From assembly GCA_036506495.1 (NCBI GenBank), contig DASXRQ010000152.1, positions 1 through 64,000 on the forward strand: 64,000 nucleotides of DNA, written 5' to 3'. Made by a program: the position numbers and the translations under genes. Each line of letters opens with the position of its first letter. The first letter of the stretch is position 1. This document shows positions 27,300 through 35,240 of this stretch, piece after piece. The DNA is from DASXRC01 sp036506495. Lineage in GTDB: Bacteria > Actinomycetota > Actinomycetes > Mycobacteriales > Micromonosporaceae. Below the pieces are notes generated by a model. It was not told the DNA's origin. It did no database searches and saw only the letters and a list, made by a program, of their open reading frames with translations.

Positions 27300-27800
27300 G
27301 TGTACGGGCGGGGCCAGCGTGTTTGGGCGTGGTCGCTGGTGGCTGTTCAGCTGCTGCTACTGGCCGGTCTGGTGTGGACGCCAGGAAGCCGGACGTGGTC
27401 CACGCCGGGTTGGCTCGTCGGGATCGCGGTCTTGACGCTCGCCGCGGCGTCGCTCATCGCGCTGGCCGGCGCGGCCGAGCTGGGCCAAGGGCTGACCGCG
27501 TCGCCGCTGCCGTCGGCTGCGGCCCAACTGCGTACCACCGGGGTCTACGCGTGCGTGCGTCATCCGATCTATAGCGGGCTGCTGCTCGGCGGCGCCGGGC
27601 TGGTGCTGCTGTCCGGCCGGTTGACGCGAGTGTGGGTGTGGCTGGCCCTGCTCGCCCTGTTGTGGTTGAAGGTGGGACTGGAGGAGCGTGCGCTCGCCGC
27701 CCGGTTCGCCGACTACGACGCGTACGCCGCCGCGACGCCGCGTCTGGTTCCGTCTCCGGTGCGCTGTTGGCGCTGGCTGATCAGGGCGCTGGCGAAGTAG
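27300..27800 (+). CDS. ICMT/PEMT-family membrane methyltransferase-like protein
   Basis: 166 aa. Four to five hydrophobic segments are followed by the family motif RTTGVYACVRHPIYSGLLLGG near residue 80 and a C-terminal EERALAARFADYDAYAAATPRLVP. This is the isoprenylcysteine carboxyl methyltransferase/phospholipid methyltransferase fold, with SAM bound near the RHP motif. It lies 39 bases after the CsoR-family gene, a common pairing in actinobacteria. The substrate is unknown. Its end overlaps the convergent membrane protein gene by 20 bases. Confidence 0.82.
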   Translation: MYGRGQRVWAWSLVAVQLLLLAGLVWTPGSRTWSTPGWLVGIAVLTLAAASLIALAGAAELGQGLTASPLPSAAAQLRTTGVYACVRHPIYSGLLLGGAGLVLLSGRLTRVWVWLALLALLWLKVGLEERALAARFADYDAYAAATPRLVPSPVRCWRWLIRALAK

Positions 27801-28323
27801 CGGCGCCGGGAATGGAAGCTGCCTTCGGCCGGCCAGGCGGACGGGCCACCAGGTCCACGCTCGCCCAGGCCAGCCACGCGATGGTCATCGCGACCCGCAC
27901 GCCCGCGGCGGACGCGATCGGTTCCGCGACCGTCAGCCCCGTGACGACGGTGGCCACCAGTGCCGACGCGGCAGCCAGCGCACTAATGACGGCCAGGCCT
28001 GGCCGGCGGCGCCACGACACCTGCGTCACACCGACCCACCATGCGGTCTCGAGCGCCAACCACCACCAGGTTCCGCCGGCGTGGTCGCCGAGCACGGCGC
28101 CGAGCGGCCCGACGACGACGCCGAGTGCCGCCAGCGCCCGGACCAGTCGGCGGCCGGTCCGCCACACCGAGGCGGCCAGCACTGCCGCGAGGGGCATCAG
28201 GAGCAGGTTGGCGGCTGTCGTCCACCGCGGGTCGGCGTCCTGCAGGAGGTCGATGGCGGTGGCGGCGGCCGCGCCCAGGGCGCAGAGGGCCGCGAAACCG
28301 CCGACCACCCGACACGGCGTCAT
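27781..28323 (-). CDS. Small multi-pass membrane protein, unknown function
   Basis: 180 aa with about five hydrophobic segments (AALCALGAAAATAIDLL; LLLMPLAAVLAASVW; ALAALGVVVGPLGAVLG; WWWLALETAWWVGV; and two near the end). No known motif is seen. Its ATG overlaps the stop of the nuclease-like gene (ATGA), so it is cotranscribed with it. Function cannot be assigned. Confidence 0.65.
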   Translation of the reverse strand: MTPCRVVGGFAALCALGAAAATAIDLLQDADPRWTTAANLLLMPLAAVLAASVWRTGRRLVRALAALGVVVGPLGAVLGDHAGGTWWWLALETAWWVGVTQVSWRRRPGLAVISALAAASALVATVVTGLTVAEPIASAAGVRVAMTIAWLAWASVDLVARPPGRPKAASIPGAATSPAP

Positions 28324-29231
28324 CGGGTCAGGTCAATCGCCGCAAAGAGGCCGGCGTGGTCCGAGACTCGTAGCCAGCCGTCGCCCACCCGCAGCGGCTG
28401 TACGAGGATTCGGTGTACGCCCGCGATCCGCGCGGTCGCGCCGGCCAGCCACACATAGTCGACCCGTTCCCCGAGCTGGCGATCCGGCGGGGCGGTGACG
28501 TCGTCGACGCAACAGGTGGGCGCGGCGTCGGCCGGGTTTGCCCGCCCAAGCACGTCTGTCCACTCACGTGCGAGCGCAACGAGTGGTGGGCTGTCGCCGT
28601 GGGCGTTGAAGTCGCCACCAATCACGACTGGATATCTCGGATGGCCCACGAAACGACGCAGAGCCTCGATCTGAGCGGCAGAGACGTCGGCCGAGTCGCC
28701 GGACAGGTGCGTGGCCACGGCGCCGAGCGGACCCCATGGAGTGTCGAGGGTCGCCGCCAGCGCAATACGATGCTCGAATACATCGGTTCCCCGCGGTAGC
28801 TCGGCGCTCGCCACGTCGCGCATGGGGAAGCGGGAGAGTATCGCATCGCCCTCTTCGAAGAGGATTCCGCGGCGGTTGCCGTTCGCCCGCCGGAACACAT
28901 GGTTCATGCCGGTTCGGCGGGCCAGCTCGTCCACGACGCCGCCGGTCCTGACTGTCCACGGCACCTCCTCCAGCAGCACCACGTCCGCGTCCAGCCGCAG
29001 AACCTCTGCGACGATCAGGTCGACGCGTCCGGGGAGGCGATCAAACTCCGGGAAACCGTGGAGCATGTTGAGCTGGACGACGCGGACCGGGCCTGGCACG
29101 CGCTCGCCGGTCGCACAGCCACGCTCGCAGCCAGACGGCCACAGCCCCGGCCGCGAGGCGACCAGGACCCACATGCCGAGTGTCGCGACGCACACGAGCA
29201 CGGCGACCGCAGCCTCGCGCCCGCGGGTCAC
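28320..29231 (-). CDS. Endonuclease/exonuclease/phosphatase-family protein with N-terminal anchor
   Basis: 303 aa from GTG 29231. A hydrophobic stretch at residues 7-25 (AAVAVLVCVATLGMWVLVA) is a signal anchor. The EEP fold follows: VVQLNMLHG near 55, VVLLEEVPW near 90, IGGDFNAHGDSP near 205, and a C-terminal RVSDHAGLFA with the catalytic Asp-His. It should be a metal-dependent phosphodiesterase facing outward. It is 44 bases after the Clp-N gene in the same operon. Substrate could be DNA, RNA or a phospholipid. Confidence 0.78.
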   Translation of the reverse strand: MTRGREAAVAVLVCVATLGMWVLVASRPGLWPSGCERGCATGERVPGPVRVVQLNMLHGFPEFDRLPGRVDLIVAEVLRLDADVVLLEEVPWTVRTGGVVDELARRTGMNHVFRRANGNRRGILFEEGDAILSRFPMRDVASAELPRGTDVFEHRIALAATLDTPWGPLGAVATHLSGDSADVSAAQIEALRRFVGHPRYPVVIGGDFNAHGDSPPLVALAREWTDVLGRANPADAAPTCCVDDVTAPPDRQLGERVDYVWLAGATARIAGVHRILVQPLRVGDGWLRVSDHAGLFAAIDLTR

Positions 29232-29275
29232 GTGGCCATCATGCCGCGCCACCTCCCAGCCAGGTAGGGCGCAGA

Positions 29276-29965
29276 TCAGGCGCCGTTGGCGAGCTGGAGG
29301 TAGCGGCGCAAGATCCGCCCAACCTTGGTCACGATGGTGCGCGCCCCGCCACCGACGGTGTCCGAGCCCGGTCGTACCCGTCGCGGCGGGAGGGTGGCAC
29401 CAGCCGGATTGTCCGACGAGGCTTCGGCGGTGCGATGAGTGGCGCGCTCGATCGCCCAGAGGCTTGCTCCAGCATCCCGAAGCAGCAACTGGGCAGCCGA
29501 CCGCCTCGACTGAGCCAGCGCGGCGAGCAGGTGCACCGTGTCCACCCGTATGTGGCCGCCGACGATCGCCAGGTGTGTCGCGCGCTCCAGCGCCTCGGCC
29601 ACCGCGTCGCTGTACGTGAGATGTGCGTTGGCAGCCGCGTCGGCATCCTCGGCCCGTGCGTCGGAGTGGGCGTCGACGCGACGGCGCAGCGCGACCATGT
29701 CGACCCCGGCACCGGCGAGGAGCGCCTGAACAGCCTGGTCGCCGCCGAGGAGGGCGTGGAGCAGGTCGAGATCCGTGATCAGCCAGTCGTTCCGGGCGTT
29801 GGAGCGTGCCCGGGCGGCCGCCAGCACGTCGCGTGCACCGCGTGTCCATCGAGGACCGGGCCCACGTGTCGTCACGGCAACGCCCCCGCGGTGCGCGACG
29901 GCACGGGGAAGGTCTCGCCTGGACGACGGTTCGTGATCAGCTCGTTCACGTCGCTTTGCCTGCAT
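29276..29965 (-). CDS. Clp N-domain-only protein
   Basis: 229 aa from ATG 29965, chosen because TGAGG sits at the end of the preceding small gene; GTG 30004 would overlap that gene. After a basic N-terminus, residues about 45-190 contain two Clp-N repeats (ARDVLAAARARSNARNDWLITDLDLLHALL and EALERATHLAIVGGHIRVDTVHLLAAL). There is no AAA+ module. Stand-alone Clp-N proteins such as ClpC adaptors or antagonists bind substrates or the protease. It follows a zinc-finger protein, suggesting a protein-quality-control pair. Confidence 0.75.
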   Translation of the reverse strand: MQAKRRERADHEPSSRRDLPRAVAHRGGVAVTTRGPGPRWTRGARDVLAAARARSNARNDWLITDLDLLHALLGGDQAVQALLAGAGVDMVALRRRVDAHSDARAEDADAAANAHLTYSDAVAEALERATHLAIVGGHIRVDTVHLLAALAQSRRSAAQLLLRDAGASLWAIERATHRTAEASSDNPAGATLPPRRVRPGSDTVGGGARTIVTKVGRILRRYLQLANGA

Positions 29966-29970
29966 CAGCC

Positions 29971-30135
29971 TCAGCAGTCGGTTCCGCGCCAGGCATGGGG
30001 ACACTTAATGCCCCGGCCACTGCAGCGGTCACAGTCGGCAGTACCAAAGGGCGTCGTGTCGAAGTATCCGCGCCCGCGGCAGTGCTCACATTCGATCTTC
30101 CACGCCCCGCAGTTACGGCACTTCTCATTCGTCAC
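29971..30135 (-). CDS. Small DnaJ-type zinc-finger protein
   Basis: 54 aa from GTG 30135, with AAGGAGGAG directly upstream. The peptide has CRNCG, CEHCRGRGYF, CDRCSGRGIKC and a final Cys. CxxCxGRG twice is the zinc-binding repeat of the DnaJ cysteine-rich domain, so two zinc sites are likely. There is no J domain. It ends five bases before the Clp-N protein start. Such zinc-finger proteins can bind unfolded protein or act as redox switches. The gene is short but the ribosome site and motifs are strong. Confidence 0.75.
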   Translation of the reverse strand: MTNEKCRNCGAWKIECEHCRGRGYFDTTPFGTADCDRCSGRGIKCPHAWRGTDC

Positions 30136-30200
30136 GTCTCCTCCTTCGGCGGGTCGCGCCCGCCGGATGCGTCAACGGGCCTCGGCATCCCGGAACGCCG

Positions 30201-30299
30201 CTACCGCCCCCAGTAGCGGAAAGATGAACCATCCAGTGGGGGATCGCTCCGATCCTGAGGAGCCCCGCTGGAGTCATCGTCGTCGAGCCACCGCCGCAT
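30201..30299 (-). CDS. Possible short acidic peptide, unknown
   Basis: 32 aa from ATG 30299 (AGGTG upstream). The peptide begins MRRWLDDDDSSG and ends in SSFRYWGR. It lies in the leader of the zinc-finger/Clp-N operon, 65 bases before the zinc-finger start. No homology is recognised, and the open frame could be chance. Confidence 0.25.
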   Translation of the reverse strand: MRRWLDDDDSSGAPQDRSDPPLDGSSFRYWGR

Positions 30300-30329
30300 G
30301 ACATGACACCTGATGGAGGGTCGTCATGC

Positions 30330-31049
30330 TCATGGATTCGCTTGGTGGGTACCTGGCCAAGGATTGGCGAAGGAGCGATATCCGCCCACGTCCTCCGGCC
30401 GAAGCAGCCCATCTTCGATGGCGCGTGCCAGCAATGCGGCCTTGGTCGGCCCGGGCCGGCCGGCGCGGGCGTACTTGAGCCGGGCGCGATTGATGTATTG
30501 GTGCACGGTGTGCACGGAGATGCCCATGCGGACGGCGACCGACGTCTTGGACATGCCCTCGAACCAGAGCAGCAGTGCCTCTCGTTCCTTGCCGGATAGG
30601 GTCGGCCGGGCCGTGCGCGCGTCGGCCCACATGGCGCCGGCCACCGACGGCGTGACGTACGGCCGGTCCTCGGCGACCGCGACGATGGTGTCCACGAAAT
30701 GCTCGCGGCCCTCGTGCTTGGCCAGGTACGCGCAGGCACCGGCTTCAAGCGCGGCCAGGATCACCGTCTCGTCGGTGTTCTGGGAGAAGACGACGACGCG
30801 GCGGCCGGCAGCCGCGAGCTCAGCGATCCGGTCGGTGACCATCGTGCCGTGCAGGTTGAGGTCGAGCAGCAGGACGTCGGCGCCTCGTCCAGCCCCGGCG
30901 AGCACGTCGTCGACGGCGTCGCCGGCGGCGACGAGGTGGATCCGCCCCTCAGGGTCGCGAGCTATCCACGACTCGACGCCCTCCGCGACGACGGGATGGT
31001 CGTCGATGAGGGCGACGGTGATGGCAGATGCCACTGCGTCTGTACCCAT
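30330..31049 (-). CDS. NarL/FixJ-family response regulator
   Basis: 239 aa. The receiver domain has the acidic pair in ALIDDHP, the phosphoacceptor in LLLDLNLHG, Ser in VVFSQN and Lys in AYLAKHEG. The LuxR HTH reads LSGKEREALLLWFEGMSKTSVAVRMGISVHTVHQYINRAR. It should bind DNA when phosphorylated. It begins 88 bases before the end of the degenerate kinase gene (GTG 31034 is an alternative start). The gas vesicle operon lies just upstream of the kinase pair, a possible target. Confidence 0.9.
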   Translation of the reverse strand: MGTDAVASAITVALIDDHPVVAEGVESWIARDPEGRIHLVAAGDAVDDVLAGAGRGADVLLLDLNLHGTMVTDRIAELAAAGRRVVVFSQNTDETVILAALEAGACAYLAKHEGREHFVDTIVAVAEDRPYVTPSVAGAMWADARTARPTLSGKEREALLLWFEGMSKTSVAVRMGISVHTVHQYINRARLKYARAGRPGPTKAALLARAIEDGLLRPEDVGGYRSFANPWPGTHQANP

Positions 31050-32152
31050 AGGAGTTCCCCCTCACGGTGGTGGGAGACGGCGACGGTGACCGGTCCGGCA
31101 AAGGACGTCGTGCCCGGTCCATCCACTCCGCTGACGGTGTCGGCGACCACGCCGACCACAATCACGCTCGGATCCGCTGCCACCGTGATGCGGGCCCGCG
31201 TGCGCGCGGCCGTAAGAACATCGATGGGCGGCTCTGTCAGGGCACGCCGAACGGCCAGCGGTATGGCGGGTACCGAGCCGAGCACCTCCAGCTCGACGGT
31301 GACGCCACGGCACTCGGCAACCTCGGCGCAGGCGCGCAGCTCATGCACGAGCGGTTCCGGGGAGTCGTCACGCTCGGCGAGCAGTCGCCGCAGTCGCGCG
31401 GCCTGTGCGGCACACCGGCGTTGCGTCGTCGGCGTCGACGGATCGAGCCGACCCGCGGCCAACCCAACGAGCAGGTCGCTGGCGGCTGACTCCACGGCCC
31501 GGTAGCGATCAATCCGATCCTCATGGACGCGCTGCGCCGCGGCCCGCGCGGCCGCCGCGCGTGCCCGTAGCCTGGCGGCCTGCGCGGCACGTGTTGCGTC
31601 GCGTTCGAGGAAACCTGCGCCGGCGGCGAAGACGACCTGAAGCACGCTGACGCCGTACACCGTCATCGCCCACCGCGCCACATCGATCCGATCGATGTCC
31701 TGGATGAGCCGCATCGTCACGAGGACGATGAGGGCATTCGCGCCGAGGACAGCCACCAACCAGGACAGTGGGCGACGCCACAACAACAGCAGGGCGAACC
31801 AGCCGACGGACCCCCACGGCCAGTTCGCCGGTCCGAAGACTTGACCGGGTCCACTGGCCACCACACCGGCGGCCGCCCCGGCGAGCAGCACCGGGAGGCC
31901 GATCAACACCGCCACTCGGCCGACGTCGCGTCCCCGCAGCAGCACACTGGCGGCGATCACCCCGATCACCGTGTACGCCACCCAGGCGGCCAGCGACAGG
32001 CCGGCGCCCATCGGCGGGCGCAGATCCGCCCAGCCACGGATCAGCACCACGGCGTCGTTTGCCCCGTGCCACAGCGCGGCGACGACGATCGCCCCGATCA
32101 GCGTTCCGCGGGTGTACCGCGCGGCTGAGGCGGACGCAGTTGCGTTAGCCAT
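30962..32152 (-). CDS. Degenerate histidine-kinase-like membrane protein
   Basis: 396 aa. Six hydrophobic segments lie in residues 15-180, followed by a helical linker (RAAQAARLRARAAAARA). The usual HisKA_3 His-Asp box is missing; HEDRIDRYRAVESAASDLL stands where it should be. In the ATPase part the N-box region reads RRALTEPPIDVLTAARTR, lacking the Asn and Arg-His of ATP-binding kinases. The last 29 residues overlap the response regulator gene in another frame and are low complexity. It probably acts as a signalling partner rather than a kinase. Confidence 0.78.
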   Translation of the reverse strand: MANATASASAARYTRGTLIGAIVVAALWHGANDAVVLIRGWADLRPPMGAGLSLAAWVAYTVIGVIAASVLLRGRDVGRVAVLIGLPVLLAGAAAGVVASGPGQVFGPANWPWGSVGWFALLLLWRRPLSWLVAVLGANALIVLVTMRLIQDIDRIDVARWAMTVYGVSVLQVVFAAGAGFLERDATRAAQAARLRARAAAARAAAQRVHEDRIDRYRAVESAASDLLVGLAAGRLDPSTPTTQRRCAAQAARLRRLLAERDDSPEPLVHELRACAEVAECRGVTVELEVLGSVPAIPLAVRRALTEPPIDVLTAARTRARITVAADPSVIVVGVVADTVSGVDGPGTTSFAGPVTVAVSHHREGELLWVQTQWHLPSPSPSSTTIPSSRRASSRG

Positions 32153-33329
32153 TCGGCCATTCCAGCGTCCATCGGGTACCGGCGCCGGGCGCAGTGTCCA
32201 CAGAGGCGCGTACGCCCGCGTCTGCCAGCCCAGCGCCTAGGGATTCCCGTACGCCGTACCGAGAGGTGGGCACCAGCGCCGGTTCGAAGCCTCGACCCGC
32301 ATCCGCCACCTCCACCACGACGCGGCCCGACTCCGTGCTGAGACGGACCGTGGCGTCGCCGACACCCGCATGACGGGCCACATTGGTGAGCGCCTCCATT
32401 GTCCCGTGCGCCATAGCCTCGGCCACGTGTATCGGCACCTCGCACGGCTCTAGCGCGGCCCGCACCCGCAACCCGATCGGGAGCGCTCGCACCACGCCGT
32501 CCAGCCGTAGATCCAGGCGCACGGTCCCGCCGCGCGTGGTGGCGGCCGCCTGCGGGAGATCGTCGATGACCGCCAGGTCCGCAGCGGCTCGCTCGCGCAG
32601 TCGTCGCGACTGGCCCGGAATCGCGCCGCTGCCCACCATGGTCAGTGTGCTGAGGACGGTGTCATGAAGGAGCCGCAACTGGGCGCGCTCGTCGGCACGG
32701 CGTACCCGCTCCACCTCCGCCGCCCCGGCAACCCGGTGGGCGGTTGCCTGCGCCGCCTCGGCCAACCGGTTGGCGCGCCGCACCACCACCATGACTGCGG
32801 CCGTCGCCACCGACTGGATTACCAGGTCGATCGCATGCGCGTACCCGCCACCCGGCGAACCCGCCCATTGCGATCCGATCAGGTAAGCCGCGGCGACGAC
32901 GAAGCCGGCCGGCACAGCGACCCACGCGGCCCAGGCGAGCTGGACGCTGACGACGCACTGGGTCGCCAGGATGGCGACCCAGCTCGAACCGCCCACGATC
33001 CGGTCAACCGGCACGAGATGACCGATGAGCAGGCAAACGAAGGCTGTGACGGCGATGTCCGCGACCACCAGCCACGCGACAAGCTCGCGCCGCAGGGCCA
33101 CCGCGGTGAAGATCGCCAACCACAGGCCGAGCAGCGCCATCACCGGCACGAGCCAACCCACCGAGACCGGCGGAATCGCGGTAAACGCGGCCGCCGGTAC
33201 GGCGACGATGAACAAGCTGACGTGTAGCGCGACCGCGATCCGCGCCGACGTGCGGGCAACCGGCCGCGCGCTCGCGGGCGGACGCTCGACGGTCATAGCA
33301 TTTCCCACAACTTCGGCGGATTGGGACAT
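32145..33329 (-). CDS. NarL-type sensor histidine kinase
   Basis: 394 aa (ATG 33329; ATG 33296 is possible). Five or six hydrophobic segments lie in residues 30-185. The phosphoacceptor is in LRLLHDTVLSTLTM. The ATPase has the N-box EALTNVARHAG, G1 motif VADAGRGF and G2 motif SLGAGLADAG. This set is complete, so it is an active kinase. It overlaps the degenerate kinase gene by 8 bases. No periplasmic sensing domain is evident, so the signal is likely within the membrane. Confidence 0.88.
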   Translation of the reverse strand: MSQSAEVVGNAMTVERPPASARPVARTSARIAVALHVSLFIVAVPAAAFTAIPPVSVGWLVPVMALLGLWLAIFTAVALRRELVAWLVVADIAVTAFVCLLIGHLVPVDRIVGGSSWVAILATQCVVSVQLAWAAWVAVPAGFVVAAAYLIGSQWAGSPGGGYAHAIDLVIQSVATAAVMVVVRRANRLAEAAQATAHRVAGAAEVERVRRADERAQLRLLHDTVLSTLTMVGSGAIPGQSRRLRERAAADLAVIDDLPQAAATTRGGTVRLDLRLDGVVRALPIGLRVRAALEPCEVPIHVAEAMAHGTMEALTNVARHAGVGDATVRLSTESGRVVVEVADAGRGFEPALVPTSRYGVRESLGAGLADAGVRASVDTAPGAGTRWTLEWPNG

Positions 33330-33429
33330 CCGTGATCGGCGTGCTACGCGATTGGCGGCTGCGCGTGACAGTAGCGACCGCCATGTCTATCGACTATCGG
33401 CACAACGGCAAATCACAGTCGCCAATCCG

Positions 33430-33443
33430 ACCGCCACTGCGGT
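33430..33443. terminator. Small hairpin downstream of gvpK
   Basis: ACCGC-CACT-GCGGT gives a five-base stem in the 187 bases between gvpK and the kinase gene. It is short and without a T tract, so it may only weakly terminate the gas vesicle transcript. This gap also must hold any promoter for the two-component genes. Confidence 0.3.
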
Positions 33444-33516
33444 GGGTATTCACAGCCTGAATCTCGACACGCGAGCGAATTTCAGATTACCGACTGCTGA
33501 GTCGACCTACGCGCGG

Positions 33517-33840
33517 TTACTCCGGCGGCAGCAGGTGTCCGAGCGGTCCGAGGTCAATGTTGAGGTCGGCGGGACTTAAGCCGAAGTGCTCCCGCAGCCG
33601 CGCCATCTGCTCATCCAGCGCCATGAGGGTGCTACCCACCGCCTCGATCTGCTCGTCGGATAGGTCGCCGCCCTCGATACGGCGCAGGGCCTGCCGCTCC
33701 ATCAGCTGGCGTACCAGCTCCACAACTGTGAGCACCAGGCTGGCGAGTCCCCGTTCGACCTTCTCGCGGTCCATGTCCATGCGGGACGACATGTTCGTGG
33801 CCTCGGGCTCCCGCGACTCCTCGTCCCACGGCGCGGTCAC
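33517..33840 (-). CDS. gvpK: Gas vesicle protein GvpK
   Basis: 107 aa. The GvpK family run DREKVERGLASLVLTVVELVRQLMERQALRRIE is near residues 24-56, followed by SDEQIEAVGSTLMALDEQMARLREHFGL. GvpK is an accessory protein required for vesicle formation. It is the last gene of the operon and its GTG overlaps the stop of the upstream gvpS-like gene (GTGA). Confidence 0.9.
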   Translation of the reverse strand: MTAPWDEESREPEATNMSSRMDMDREKVERGLASLVLTVVELVRQLMERQALRRIEGGDLSDEQIEAVGSTLMALDEQMARLREHFGLSPADLNIDLGPLGHLLPPE

Positions 33841-34058
33841 CGTCGGTCATCCCTCGTGGGGCCGGGTCCACCCGGGCGCACCGAGGAGACGAGGGCCTGC
33901 AGGGAGATGTAGACGAGGTCTACGCCCGCGATGGACAGTGTGATGTCGCCCGTGATGACCACTCCGGCCGCCAGCACCCGGTCCAGGATGTCCACCAGCG
34001 CCACCTGCTCCCAGGCCGCCGGGTCTTCTCGGGTGATGGTCGCGACCGGTCCAGTCAC
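33837..34058 (-). CDS. gvpS: Gas vesicle protein of the GvpA/J/S family (short)
   Basis: 73 aa. VDILDRVLAAGVVITGDITLSIAGVDLVYISLQALV is the GvpA-like fold with the helix-strand-strand-helix pattern. The position between gvpL and gvpK matches gvpS of Streptomyces clusters. It is probably a minor cap or nucleation component. GTG overlaps the gvpL stop. Confidence 0.75.
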   Translation of the reverse strand: MTGPVATITREDPAAWEQVALVDILDRVLAAGVVITGDITLSIAGVDLVYISLQALVSSVRPGGPGPTRDDRR

Positions 34059-34855
34059 GATTCCTCCCGAGCATCGTCAAGGACCGCGAACGAGTACGGC
34101 GGCCACGGGCCGGTGAGCTCCACGGCGAGTTCGGGGTGCGCCGTCGCCGATCTCGTTACAGCGGTGCCGAAGGCCTCCACGCGGCCGTTGTCGAGCAGGT
34201 AGGCGGCATTGAGGACCATCCACCGTGGATCCCCCGAGAGGTGCGGGTCCTGTGGCCGGTGGCGGCGCGCTGCGACCGCCAAGGCCGAAAGCAGCGCATA
34301 CAACGCTTCGGCGCCCTCGATGGTGGAGCGTCTCAACGTCTCCCGGGACGACAACGCGGCCTGCCGCCGGCGAAGGTACGCCGTCCCCGCTCCTTCCCGC
34401 GCCTGGTCCCCGGGATCAGCCGGGCGCGAGGAGCGCTGATCGTCTCGTACGCCGTACGCCTTGACCCCCCACTCCTGACGGCCCTCGACCCTGCGCAGGG
34501 CCGCCACGAGCCGATCCCGGTGCCACTGCAGCATCGCGCGTACGCCGCGGTCGTCCTCGTACACCGTCGCCAGGCGGGTCGGCACCACCGGTCGATGCCG
34601 CGCCGCGGCATCGACGACATCGTGATGGGCCCTCGCGATCGCCTCGAGCCGGTGCAGGTCATTCAGGTCGCGCCGTAGCCCTTCCTCGCCAAACCTCGCG
34701 AGGTCCACCGATCCCACGACCGCGCTCAGGTCGGCCGCCCGCACCACGCGGGGAGCCTCGCCGTCCACCCCCTGTGGACCCCGCAGATTCTGCTCATCGA
34801 GATCGGAGCAGACCGCGTAGACCCAGACGCCGTTCCCCACAGTGCGGTCAGCCAT
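34055..34855 (-). CDS. gvpL: Gas vesicle protein GvpF/GvpL family
   Basis: 266 aa. The N-terminal WVYAVCS and the middle HHDVVDAAARHRPVVPTRLATVYEDD match the conserved parts of GvpF/L. A C-terminal WPPYSFAVL closes the fold. GvpF/L proteins bind GvpA and are essential for assembly. It overlaps gvpJ by 8 bases and gvpS by 4. Confidence 0.85.
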   Translation of the reverse strand: MADRTVGNGVWVYAVCSDLDEQNLRGPQGVDGEAPRVVRAADLSAVVGSVDLARFGEEGLRRDLNDLHRLEAIARAHHDVVDAAARHRPVVPTRLATVYEDDRGVRAMLQWHRDRLVAALRRVEGRQEWGVKAYGVRDDQRSSRPADPGDQAREGAGTAYLRRRQAALSSRETLRRSTIEGAEALYALLSALAVAARRHRPQDPHLSGDPRWMVLNAAYLLDNGRVEAFGTAVTRSATAHPELAVELTGPWPPYSFAVLDDAREES

Positions 34856-35240
34856 CGTGCCCGGCCTCGTCGGCGGAGCGTTCCTTCATCCGCTCCCGAT
34901 CTGGAGCCGCGGAGAGTTCCGGACGGCGTTTCCGGCGACCGCCCACTTCTCGGCGCCGGTCGCCTCGATCCGAAATGGCCGACCGCGCTTCCGAGGTCAG
35001 CCATGGATCGTGCTGCCACCAGTCGATGCCGAGTTCCCGTGCGGTGTCCACGGACGCGATGAGCAGGCGGAGCTTAATCGTCAGTAACTCGATGTCCAGC
35101 AGACTTATGCGAATGTCACCGACGATGACCAGACCGCGATCGAGGACACGCTCGAGGATGTCACCAAGGTTCGCCGGCTCATGTCCGCCCGCGCCGGCGG
35201 TGGACACCGATCGGCTAGGCGTAGCTGCTTCGACGGTCAT
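34848..35240 (-). CDS. gvpJ: Gas vesicle protein GvpJ-like (GvpA family)
   Basis: 130 aa. The core LGDILERVLDRGLVIVGDIRISLLDIELLTIKLRLLIASVD at residues 25-65 is GvpA-like. A charged Arg/Glu-rich tail follows. By position (before gvpL) it corresponds to GvpJ. The ATG overlaps the GvpO stop by one base (TGATG). Confidence 0.78.
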   Translation of the reverse strand: MTVEAATPSRSVSTAGAGGHEPANLGDILERVLDRGLVIVGDIRISLLDIELLTIKLRLLIASVDTARELGIDWWQHDPWLTSEARSAISDRGDRRREVGGRRKRRPELSAAPDRERMKERSADEAGHDG

